DNA of 64,000 nucleotides from a virus. Position 1 is the stretch's first letter. Each line of letters begins with the position of its first letter. A model generated the notes under the pieces. The model worked only from the letters and a program-made list of their open reading frames with translations. It did not search any database and had not been told where the DNA came from. The stretch lies in the IMG/VR virus record IMGVR_UViG_3300041402_000314, positions 140,150 through 204,149 of that record, one strand, 5' to 3'. Below are positions 23,982 through 31,937 of this stretch, piece after piece. Both the position numbers and the translations under genes were made by a program.

Positions 23982-24160
23982 TAACTGTTCAAGGCGAAGT
24001 GACATTTGAAGACCTCTTATATGAAATACACTATCTAAGTACCCATTGTAATATGGATTCGAGGTATGTAGAGAATCTACCTATATTCGAAAGAGAATTC
24101 CATATACACACACTAATAGCTAGATTAAAGAAGGAAGCTGATGCCAACGAAGGAAAGTAA
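23972..24160 (+). CDS. -1 frameshift extension of the tail chaperone ('T' part, gp51-like)
   Basis: A frame opened by TGA at 23969-23971 runs from the T8 tract to TAA 24158-24160 and encodes about 60 residues (LITVQGEVTFEDLL..., YVENLPIFEREFHIH). It has no ATG until codon 26 (one GTG at 23999) and no good SD, but is conserved-looking and ends 20 nt inside the tape measure gene. The best explanation is -1 ribosomal slippage on TTTTTTTT giving a 311-aa fusion, as with lambda gpG/gpGT. Start shown is the first base of the shifted frame. Confidence 0.65.
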   Translation, partial: FFLITVQGEVTFEDLLYEIHYLSTHCNMDSRYVENLPIFEREFHIHTLIARLKKEADANEGK

Positions 24161-25796
24161 AGAAATAGGGAAAGAAATTAAGAATGCCTTTAAAGTGCCG
24201 TCTGAAGAGATGGTTAAAGTCATTACTGAAATCAATAGGACTACAGAGAATAAAATTGCCGATCTATCGAAATCGCAAAAAACGTTCTTAAAGGGTTTTG
24301 TTGAAAAAGAATCTCCTCTATTAGACAAAACATTCAAATTCTTCAAAGAAGGTAAGAAGCGAGAAAAAATAAAGGCGATTCTACAGGCTAAGACTATGGG
24401 ACCAGTAATGGTGAAAGGTCTTTCTCTCGGTCTACTTAAATTCGGAATTGGTGGTGCTTTAGGCGCAGCTAAAATATTTGACGTAACTGAAAAATATCAG
24501 GATTATGTTAAAGATGCGGATGCCGAGAAAAAACAAGAAATGGTTAACCTTGTCGATGAATTGAGAAGTGGTGAAAATCCTAAGACTATGGAAGAGATCG
24601 AAAAGACCTTGAAGAAGCAAGGTGTTAAGGGCTTCGAGTTAACTGCTATCATGAAGGATTATTCTAAGATACTCGATGATCGCATGAGGGAAGTAGTTAC
24701 TCAGGGTCTTGAATCTAAAAAAGAAACAAATTCGATTCTTTCCGAACTAGTAGAAAAAGGCGTTATAAGTAAAGGAGATTTAAAAGCTCAAGAAGATGTT
24801 AAGCTAAAAGTTCAAAAGGCTAAGAAGAAACAAATACCTGCTACTAAAGTAGAACAGAAGACTTCCGATACTCTCCAGAAATTAACCAATGTAACTGGTG
24901 TTGTTGGTGACGAGAATAAAGAAAAATTAGTCGAGATAGCTCAAGCCATAGATAAGAATCGTTATGAGATTGTTAATGTACAGGAATATCTTAATTTGAT
25001 GGTCGATACTCAAAAAGATAGTAATAAAGTAGCTATCGAGAGAGCGACCATTGACGATAAGAGATTAAATCTCGAAAAGCAAGTAGAACAGAATGATCAA
25101 CTAAGACATCTCGAACTTATGAAAGCTGGTGAAGATGGTGGAGATGGTAAGGGTGGTCTATTTGAAGGCTTCAAGGGATTTAAAACAGCCTTATCAAGTG
25201 CTATTCCTCTTATAAAGGGTTTGGGTACTGCTGGTCTAGTTGCTGGTGCTGCATTTGCTGGATTTAAAATTGGTGGGGAAATCAATAAAGGTATTAATAG
25301 TATGGTCTCTTTCCTAACTGGTAAAGAAGGTGATACATTTGGTGGATGGTTATATGATATAACTCATCCTAGCGAAGATAGAGTTGAAGTAGAAGCAAAA
25401 GCTGGAAAAAAGACTACTGGTGTTATAGCTGAAATGAATGAACTTAGAAAGACATTTGGTTCTGGGTTTCAGAGAAAATTAAAGGCTCGTGGATATACAG
25501 GACCGATGACTCGCAAATCAGTTACCGAGTTCTTTGAATCTCAAAAGAAACCTTCCCTTCAGAAAGAAGTGGAGAAAGCTGAAGCAACAAAGATTAAAAT
25601 GGAAAAGGAACGCAAACAAAAGGAAATGGCTATATTTGAGAGAATGTCAGATGAAGATGCCATTAGTGCAATAACAGCAAAAGCATTGGCTGAGATGAAT
25701 ATTAATGTGGGCGGTGGCGTTAGTAAATTGGATAAGATACCTTCCAATTCTGATGATCTACCACTAGCATATGCAGCTAAAGGAGGAACTTCTTAA
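24141..25796 (+). CDS. Tape measure / baseplate hub protein (T4 gp29-like)
   Basis: 551 aa (T4 gp29: 590), mostly long charged helices, with one hydrophobic Gly/Ala-rich stretch at about 350-375 (LGTAGLVAGAAFAGFKIGG) and a helical C-terminus. It sets tail length and is threaded through the tube; the hydrophobic part could contact the host membrane. ATG 24141 follows AAGGA and overlaps the chaperone extension by 20 bp. Assigned on order, length and composition. Confidence 0.75.
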   Translation: MPTKESKEIGKEIKNAFKVPSEEMVKVITEINRTTENKIADLSKSQKTFLKGFVEKESPLLDKTFKFFKEGKKREKIKAILQAKTMGPVMVKGLSLGLLKFGIGGALGAAKIFDVTEKYQDYVKDADAEKKQEMVNLVDELRSGENPKTMEEIEKTLKKQGVKGFELTAIMKDYSKILDDRMREVVTQGLESKKETNSILSELVEKGVISKGDLKAQEDVKLKVQKAKKKQIPATKVEQKTSDTLQKLTNVTGVVGDENKEKLVEIAQAIDKNRYEIVNVQEYLNLMVDTQKDSNKVAIERATIDDKRLNLEKQVEQNDQLRHLELMKAGEDGGDGKGGLFEGFKGFKTALSSAIPLIKGLGTAGLVAGAAFAGFKIGGEINKGINSMVSFLTGKEGDTFGGWLYDITHPSEDRVEVEAKAGKKTTGVIAEMNELRKTFGSGFQRKLKARGYTGPMTRKSVTEFFESQKKPSLQKEVEKAEATKIKMEKERKQKEMAIFERMSDEDAISAITAKALAEMNINVGGGVSKLDKIPSNSDDLPLAYAAKGGTS

Positions 25797-26854
25797 TGGC
25801 AACAGCGAATAATCCTAATGAAAATAGAATAGCTACAGTTCCTAGAAATTGGAAAACCATGTTCGGAAACAAGAACGATGGTGACATTAATAATATGTTT
25901 CTGGTTATTGAAGCATGGTCCCCGCCGTCAATTAAGGTTCTCACTACCGATCTGACTAATATATATAATTATGCGTCCTCAGAGTTCCTAGAAGGCTTTA
26001 GATTCTTTTATCCGAGGGATAACATACAAGAACAGATTAAACACTCCTATAGCGAATCCTCGTCCACCTACAGCGAAGCTATAGCTGGATTCAGAGGCGG
26101 ACTTACTAAAAATCTTACTGCGGTAGTAGAAGCTAGTACAGGTGCAACAGGCGGAGCATTAACTGAAGAACCTCATATTTTTACTAAATCAGAAAGAAGA
26201 TCATTCTCTATTAATATACCACTAATAGCTTATGATGATTTGGAAAAGGATATATATGCGATAACTAAGTTTTTTAGAAAAAATTCTTATCCGAGAAGAT
26301 CAAATGATTCTGGGGGAAAAGCTCTTCTTAATACAATTCAATATCCTAGCGTATTTAAAATAAGAGGTGGTTTGTTCGATACAAACCAACCCGCGAAAGG
26401 TAGCACATTTGTATTAGAAGATTGTACGTTCGACTATAATCCAAATGTCAAGTCATTTATAAAAGGATTACCAACAGAAGTTGTTTTAACATTAGGCTTT
26501 ACTGAGTTGAATCTTTTATTTGGTGAAGATTTTGACGCTACTCCAGTGAATGTAAATATTGGAGAATCTGGTGGTGCATCTACACTACCATCCAAGAACA
26601 AATTCAATGAAGGGGCGATTGGTATGAGAGGGGAAACTGCTCTTATAACTGATGTTAGTGAATATCTCAGAAAGTCTAAATTAGCTAAGAGAATTACTAA
26701 TTTACCAGAAACAATAGAAGGTAAATTAAAGGACGAGGCAAGAAGTATAGTTCAAGAAAGTTCGTTGTATAAAAAAGTTACGGCACTGACTGATAATGAC
26801 CCTGTACATCTTGCCGAAGTAAAGGCAATATTGGGTAAGATAAGAGGATTATAA
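25796..26854 (+). CDS. Baseplate tube-cap / initiator protein (T4 gp48/gp54-like)
   Basis: 352 aa (T4 gp48: 364). SERRSFSINIPLIAYDDL, QYPSVFKIRGGLFDT, LEDCTFDYNPN and GLPTEVVLTLGFTELNLLF are typical of the gp48/gp54 tube-initiator fold. It joins the hub to the first tube ring. Overlaps the tape measure stop by 1 bp. Confidence 0.75.
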   Translation: MATANNPNENRIATVPRNWKTMFGNKNDGDINNMFLVIEAWSPPSIKVLTTDLTNIYNYASSEFLEGFRFFYPRDNIQEQIKHSYSESSSTYSEAIAGFRGGLTKNLTAVVEASTGATGGALTEEPHIFTKSERRSFSINIPLIAYDDLEKDIYAITKFFRKNSYPRRSNDSGGKALLNTIQYPSVFKIRGGLFDTNQPAKGSTFVLEDCTFDYNPNVKSFIKGLPTEVVLTLGFTELNLLFGEDFDATPVNVNIGESGGASTLPSKNKFNEGAIGMRGETALITDVSEYLRKSKLAKRITNLPETIEGKLKDEARSIVQESSLYKKVTALTDNDPVHLAEVKAILGKIRGL

Positions 26855-26855
26855 T

Positions 26856-27191
26856 ATGGCTAAAAAAATAAGAAGCGGTACAAAGTCAATTATAAATATT
26901 TTAGGGTATACGGAATATAACGGCGAGACCATTACTAATATATTCCAAAAATTTAGCATCAAGCAAAGTAATTTACTTAACGTTAACTTCTATGATGAAT
27001 ATATCGTACAAAGTAGCGATAGATGGGACAGTATTTCATATAAGTTTTACAATACTACAACTCTTTGGTGGATGATAGCTAATTATAATGGAATATTTGA
27101 CCCTTTCGAAGAATTGGTAGTAGGTGAAAAAATTAAAATAGTTAAACCAGAATTGGTATCAAGTCTAATTCTAGGATTGAGAAATAGATAA
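26856..27191 (+). CDS. LysM-containing baseplate wedge protein (T4 gp53-like)
   Basis: 111 aa. VQSSDRWDSISYKFYNTTTLWWMIANYNG... with EELVVGEKIKIVKPE is a LysM fold as in T4 gp53 and in gpX/LysM baseplate proteins. T4 gp53 (196 aa) is longer. It would clamp the wedge to the hub. Position between gp48-like and gp27-like genes supports this. A TATAAATA at 26891-26898 lies inside the gene. Confidence 0.7.
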   Translation: MAKKIRSGTKSIINILGYTEYNGETITNIFQKFSIKQSNLLNVNFYDEYIVQSSDRWDSISYKFYNTTTLWWMIANYNGIFDPFEELVVGEKIKIVKPELVSSLILGLRNR

Positions 27192-27193
27192 AA

Positions 27194-28438
27194 ATGGCAG
27201 AACATAAAATAACATATAAATTAAAGGGCATTAAACCGCCTTATGTTGGTGGAGAAATAGAAATTAATCCAACTGCGGTTGTTCAATTTTACTTCATAGA
27301 AAGTATAGAAAACATGTTTCTAACTGGTAAGATAGAAATAGAAGATATTGGAGGTCTCTTAGAAAAACTCCCATTGACAGGAGAAGAAACACTAGAAGTT
27401 ATTATAGAGCAAGACTTAAAAGGCGATACCGAAATAATTTCTCTAAAGACACTGGAATTTGAATTCTATAATATTGAATTGGGAATTACTGATAGAATTA
27501 AAACAACTAAGTATATATGTCATCTAGTGGAAAAAGGTTTTTTTGATTTTGTTAATAAGAGTTATAGTAAGTCGTATAAAGAGAAACACGTAAGCGATAT
27601 AGTTGAAGATATATGTAAAAATCAACTCGGTTTAGAAAGCGATCAATATGATGTAGAAGATACTTCAGATAAAGTAAATTTTATAATTCCGTATTGGAAA
27701 CCTCTTACTTCATTGAAATATTTTACGAGGATTGCAAGGAGAAAACAAAGCCCAACTGAAAGCGGTTATCTTTTTTACTCTACTACAGGCGATGAGGATA
27801 CTGAGAATCCTATCAAAAAATTCGTTTCTTTCGCTACTCTATTAGAAGTAAAACCAGATACAAGTGCAGAAAAAAAATATTACTTTAAGAAGAATAGTAT
27901 CAATCCTAATTTTATCAATAACTTTCAAGATGTTAAAAATCCTAATTTTAAGAATAGAAAGATACTGAAAGATGGTGTTTCTGGAAAGAAATATTACGGT
28001 GTGGATTTTGTAACTGATAAGACACTCTATACCGTTGAAAAGAAATATAGTGAATTTGTAGCCAGTGCTAAAATGTCTGGGAATGTATCATATCTTTCTA
28101 TTGGATTAGATGACGTGGATAGCGAAGTAGAATTTATGGGCTATCCAGATAGAAAATTAATAGAGGCACGACAAGATTTTAGATTTAGAATGTCTTTAGA
28201 GAGCTTTAATAAAAGAGAAGTTCTTGTTGATGGAGCATTGAATAGAAATTGCGGAAAGACCATATATGTCGAACAGGCAACCGATAATCCAGATGAGCTA
28301 CATAATGTCGAACATTCTGGTACATGGTTAATAAAAACTATTACTCATAGCTTCATGATAAAATCTTATGATCAGAAACTTGTAATATTAAAGGACGCTT
28401 ACGAGTCCACTGAAGTAGAAGGTCATGATAGTGTATAA
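27194..28438 (+). CDS. gp27: Baseplate central hub protein (T4 gp27-like)
   Basis: 414 aa (T4 gp27: 391). Opens with ITYKLKGIKPPYVGGEIEIN, then SIENMFLTGKIEIEDIGG and VNFIIPYWKPLTSLKYFTRIARR, the central tube-like domain shared with gp27 and VgrG. It forms the trimeric hub that carries the gp5-like spike encoded next. Confidence 0.85.
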   Translation: MAEHKITYKLKGIKPPYVGGEIEINPTAVVQFYFIESIENMFLTGKIEIEDIGGLLEKLPLTGEETLEVIIEQDLKGDTEIISLKTLEFEFYNIELGITDRIKTTKYICHLVEKGFFDFVNKSYSKSYKEKHVSDIVEDICKNQLGLESDQYDVEDTSDKVNFIIPYWKPLTSLKYFTRIARRKQSPTESGYLFYSTTGDEDTENPIKKFVSFATLLEVKPDTSAEKKYYFKKNSINPNFINNFQDVKNPNFKNRKILKDGVSGKKYYGVDFVTDKTLYTVEKKYSEFVASAKMSGNVSYLSIGLDDVDSEVEFMGYPDRKLIEARQDFRFRMSLESFNKREVLVDGALNRNCGKTIYVEQATDNPDELHNVEHSGTWLIKTITHSFMIKSYDQKLVILKDAYESTEVEGHDSV

Positions 28439-28441
28439 ATA
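28434..28441 (+). promoter_or_regulatory. T4-late-type promoter
   Basis: TATAAATA overlapping the stop codon of the gp27-like gene, 20 bp upstream of the spike gene ATG; AAGGAG follows. Confidence 0.7.
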
Positions 28442-28460
28442 TTCATAAGGAGAAAAAATA

Positions 28461-29444
28461 ATGTTTAGTCATGAAACTTTCAATCAGACAGAAACTAATT
28501 TCAATCATATTTATTTAGGTGTTGTAGAAGATAATAACGACCCTGATAAAGCAGGAAAGGTACAGGTAAGAATAGCTGGTTTACATACACCTAAGAAATC
28601 TCAGTCAAATACTGAGGGTATTCCAACAGAAGAATTACCTTGGGCTTTGCCGATGATGCCAATTACAAGTGGTGCGGTAAGCGGTCTAGGATATAATGGT
28701 GTTCCTGTACAGGGTGATTGGGTAGCTCTTTTCTTTATCGGTGGTAATCACAATAATCCTGTTTATTTTGGAACATTAAAAAGTAAACCTGTTACTCCTG
28801 TAGATAGTAGCAAGGGATTTAATGACCCTAAAGGTAAATATCCTCTGGAAACAGATAAAGCCGATTGGAATAAAGAGGCTAGATATGATGGCTCAGAAGA
28901 ACTAAAATCATTAAAGGATGGAAATGTTGAAACCTTTGAACCTTCATCACCAGCGGAACCAGTTTATCCGAACAACACTGTATTTGAGACTCCAGATGGC
29001 GGTATTGTTGTTGAATATGATTCAACTCCTACTAAAGAAAGATGGCATGTTTTTCATAAGGCTTCAAAGTCATATATTGAGATTGGTCCGAATGGTGATA
29101 TGGTAATGAAAAGCACTGGTGATAAATATGAGATATCAGCAAAAGGTAGAAAAATATTTGTAAAGGACAATGATGTTCAACAGATAGATGGTAATCTCAC
29201 TATAACTGTTGCTGGTGATGCTACATTAGAAGCGACTAATATTAAGCTTGATGTATCAACAGTTATAGATGCATTAGCAGCTACTATAAATTTAGGTTCG
29301 GGTGCTGAAAAGGCTGTTTTAGGTGATACCCTTGCAATTTTATATGCAGCACATACGCATTTAACAACATCACCCGGAAACCCGACAAGTATACCGAGCA
29401 ACGTCTTAACTACAGCATTATCAAACAAGGTAAATTTAGATTAA
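28461..29444 (+). CDS. gp5: Baseplate spike protein (T4 gp5/gpV-like, no lysozyme domain)
   Basis: 327 aa. An OB-fold domain (IYLGVVEDNNDPDKAGKVQVRI, ELPWALPMMPITSG, VPVQGDWVALFFIGGN, VYFGTLKS) is followed by a linker and a repetitive beta-helix (IEIGPNGDMVMKSTGDKY, NLTITVAGDATLEATNIKL) ending with AAHTHLTTSPGNPTSIPS. T4 gp5 (575 aa) has a lysozyme domain between these; it is absent here. Forms the membrane-piercing needle. Confidence 0.88.
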   Translation: MFSHETFNQTETNFNHIYLGVVEDNNDPDKAGKVQVRIAGLHTPKKSQSNTEGIPTEELPWALPMMPITSGAVSGLGYNGVPVQGDWVALFFIGGNHNNPVYFGTLKSKPVTPVDSSKGFNDPKGKYPLETDKADWNKEARYDGSEELKSLKDGNVETFEPSSPAEPVYPNNTVFETPDGGIVVEYDSTPTKERWHVFHKASKSYIEIGPNGDMVMKSTGDKYEISAKGRKIFVKDNDVQQIDGNLTITVAGDATLEATNIKLDVSTVIDALAATINLGSGAEKAVLGDTLAILYAAHTHLTTSPGNPTSIPSNVLTTALSNKVNLD

Positions 29445-29459
29445 AAAGGTATATAAGAT

Positions 29460-29954
29460 ATGACAACTAATATTTCAACAGCACATCCAACTAAATTTAG
29501 ATTAGTATTTCCTTTTCTTCCTTTCTTAGGAGAGAACGAGAAAGGAGATGCCTTAATATTATATTGTAGTGAAGTAACACTACCCGATTTAAGTATGGAA
29601 CCAGATATTATACCTAATCAAATGTATGATAGTAAATTCGCTACAAAAAATCTAAGTTATGGTGATATGGAGGTAGTATATACTATCGATGAGAAATTCA
29701 CCAACTATAAATTGCTATTTGAGTGGATGATGTATCTTAAAGACCCTGAAAGATTTGAAGTTAGAAATGAAAAGATAGATGCCAGTCTTATGATCTATAC
29801 TAATAATGATAACCCTACATTCAAGTTTAATTTGAAAAGTATATTCCCCATTAATCTTAGTGGAATTAACTTCAGCAAGAAAACTGCTGATACTGAGGAT
29901 ATGGAAAATAATGTAACATTCGCAATGGAATATTACTTAATAGAGGAAGTATAA
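29460..29954 (+). CDS. Tube-like baseplate protein (gp19/gp54 fold)
   Basis: 164 aa. KFRLVFPFLPFLGE, YCSEVTLPDLSMEPDI, NLSYGDMEVVYTIDEKFTNY and NNVTFAMEYYLIEEV resemble tail-tube fold proteins. It lies between the spike and gp25 genes, so a tube initiator or hub-tube adaptor is likely. A T4 gp3-type terminator is less likely from context. Confidence 0.6.
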   Translation: MTTNISTAHPTKFRLVFPFLPFLGENEKGDALILYCSEVTLPDLSMEPDIIPNQMYDSKFATKNLSYGDMEVVYTIDEKFTNYKLLFEWMMYLKDPERFEVRNEKIDASLMIYTNNDNPTFKFNLKSIFPINLSGINFSKKTADTEDMENNVTFAMEYYLIEEV

Positions 29955-29955
29955 T

Positions 29956-30342
29956 ATGGCTAATGGAGATAGTATATATTCTGATTTAGACATGAAATGG
30001 AGAAAGTTGACCAGCGGTGATGTTTATAAGGTGTTTGATGAGACAGCTATAAACCAAGCACTTCTTTCCCTTTTTAGTACCTTTAAGGGTGAAAGATATT
30101 TCAACCCTACATATGGCTCACGGATACCTTTTCTTCTCTTCGAACCTTTTGATTCGTTGACGGCACAGCTTATTGTAGAGGACATTCAGGAATCCGTAAG
30201 AGTATGGGAACCTAGAGTAGAAATAACAGATTTGGATATTGATATGGATTTCGATAAACAAGTTTATAACGTAACAATGGTTTATAGAATAAAATCAACT
30301 ACAGAAACAGGTCTTTTCGAAACCATACTAAAAACAAAATAA
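29956..30342 (+). CDS. gp25: Baseplate wedge protein (T4 gp25/GPW-like)
   Basis: 128 aa (T4 gp25: 132). AINQALLSLFSTFKGERYFNP, YGSRIPFLLFEP and the EPR motif in VRVWEPRVEI are diagnostic of gp25/GPW, which starts sheath polymerisation at the baseplate. Gene follows its neighbour by 1 bp. Confidence 0.93.
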   Translation: MANGDSIYSDLDMKWRKLTSGDVYKVFDETAINQALLSLFSTFKGERYFNPTYGSRIPFLLFEPFDSLTAQLIVEDIQESVRVWEPRVEITDLDIDMDFDKQVYNVTMVYRIKSTTETGLFETILKTK

Positions 30343-30350
30343 TATAAACA

Positions 30351-30358
30351 TATAAATA
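30351..30358 (+). promoter_or_regulatory. T4-late-type promoter
   Basis: TATAAATA followed by ATTACATAG, 36 bp upstream of the gp6-like ATG. Confidence 0.75.
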
Positions 30359-30394
30359 ATTACATAGATTCCAAACTATTATAAAGGATTATAC

Positions 30395-31927
30395 ATGGCA
30401 TTACAACTAAACTATTCGTCTTTCGATTTCAACACTATCAAACAAAATTTGATTACCTTACTCGAAAATGACCCTGTTTTCAAAGACTATAATTTTGGAG
30501 GGAGTAATATCAATACCTTCATCGAATTGATTTCTGGTATTGGAGACCTATTCAATTTTTACATCAATGCGATGGCTGATGAATCATACATCCAATCTTC
30601 TGAATTATATGAAACTGTGAATAAATTGGTAAACCTTATAGGTTACAATCCTAGTGGCTATACGGCTTCTTCTCTTACTGTAGATTTATCGGCATCTATA
30701 GATTTTTCTAATGATGATGACTACTTTGAGATACCCAAATGGACTGGTTTTAGTGTTTTCTCGACTTCTCCAGAAGGTGAAGATATAAAATATACCAATC
30801 CTTCTAAGGTAATATCCGTAGGTGTTGCCGGAACTAATATATTTGATGATAGTGTTTTTCTAATTCAGGGTATAAAGGAAGTATCAGACCCTTATATAGG
30901 TACAGGTAATGCCTTTCAGACTATAGAAATAGAAGAAGATAAAGCTATTGAGGGATATATAGAAGTAACTATAGATGATGTAGTATGGACTTATGTTGAA
31001 AACTTACATAGAAATGTAGATAGTACCTCGAAAGTATTCACCACTAGATATAACAAAAACAAGAAAGTCGAACTCTCTTTTGGAGATGGAGTTTTTGGCG
31101 TTATTCCTCCAATGAGTTCGGAAATTATTGTTACCTATATCAAAACATTGGGCGTGGATGGACAGATAGGAGCCAATGAAGTAACTGAAATGGACACTCC
31201 TATAGTAATTACTTTAGCTAACGGTACACCTACTGAAACAGAAATAGATTTTATTATTACTCAAACAGACGCTTCAGATGGAGGTAGGATACCTCTTAGT
31301 ATTGAAGAAGTGAGAGAGTATGGTCCTAAATCATTCAGAACTCAAGATAGAGTAGTTACATCTCAAGATCATGAAGATATATTAATTTCGGAGTTTAGTG
31401 AATATGTCTTACAGGCAATAGTATTAAGCAGTGATGATTATTTTGATTTATCGGGCGAATCTCCATCTACTAGCGGTAATTATTATAACAATGCTTATCT
31501 ATATGTTTTACCTATAACAGGAAACACCATTACAGGTAACTTACAACAAGAGATGTTAGACTTCTTAGAAGATTATAAAATGGCTACCCTACATTATAAT
31601 CTAAAGAATGTGGATTTTAGGGATATAGATACTGATATCAGCTTTAAGAGACAGCCAGAAACCGTTAGAACTGTATTGGAAGTTAGCACCGATATCGAAA
31701 CCACAGTAAAGGGATATTTTAGTAGATCAGAAAGAAAAATAAGTGAGGATTTGAAATATTCAGACCTTCTCAGTCAATTACAGAGTATAGAGGGAATATC
31801 TAGTTTAACTCTTTCACTCAGTTCTGATTTAGAAGCTGGCCTTAAGTATGAAAACATAGAGATGGGATTAGTACAATTCCCTATATTAAACAATTTAACT
31901 ATAGCCTCCGCTGGAACAGGAGAATAA
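30395..31927 (+). CDS. gp6: Baseplate wedge protein (T4 gp6 / gpJ-like)
   Basis: 510 aa (T4 gp6: 660). The N-terminal part (FNTIKQNLITLLENDPVF, GSNINTFIELISGIGDLFNF, NKLVNLIGYNPSGYTAS) is typical of gp6, and the centre has the baseplate-J core (VELSFGDGVFGVIPP, SFRTQDRVVTSQDHEDIL). Forms the wedge ring with the next protein. Confidence 0.9.
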   Translation: MALQLNYSSFDFNTIKQNLITLLENDPVFKDYNFGGSNINTFIELISGIGDLFNFYINAMADESYIQSSELYETVNKLVNLIGYNPSGYTASSLTVDLSASIDFSNDDDYFEIPKWTGFSVFSTSPEGEDIKYTNPSKVISVGVAGTNIFDDSVFLIQGIKEVSDPYIGTGNAFQTIEIEEDKAIEGYIEVTIDDVVWTYVENLHRNVDSTSKVFTTRYNKNKKVELSFGDGVFGVIPPMSSEIIVTYIKTLGVDGQIGANEVTEMDTPIVITLANGTPTETEIDFIITQTDASDGGRIPLSIEEVREYGPKSFRTQDRVVTSQDHEDILISEFSEYVLQAIVLSSDDYFDLSGESPSTSGNYYNNAYLYVLPITGNTITGNLQQEMLDFLEDYKMATLHYNLKNVDFRDIDTDISFKRQPETVRTVLEVSTDIETTVKGYFSRSERKISEDLKYSDLLSQLQSIEGISSLTLSLSSDLEAGLKYENIEMGLVQFPILNNLTIASAGTGE

Positions 31928-31937
31928 TAAATAAGAC

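Noticed and set aside
26891-26898. TATAAATA inside the gp53-like gene, with others inside genes near 33019, 43385 and 50205
   Set aside because: They lie within coding sequence as Ile-Asn type codons and have no suitable gene start nearby; AT-rich DNA gives such hits by chance. Not listed as promoters.
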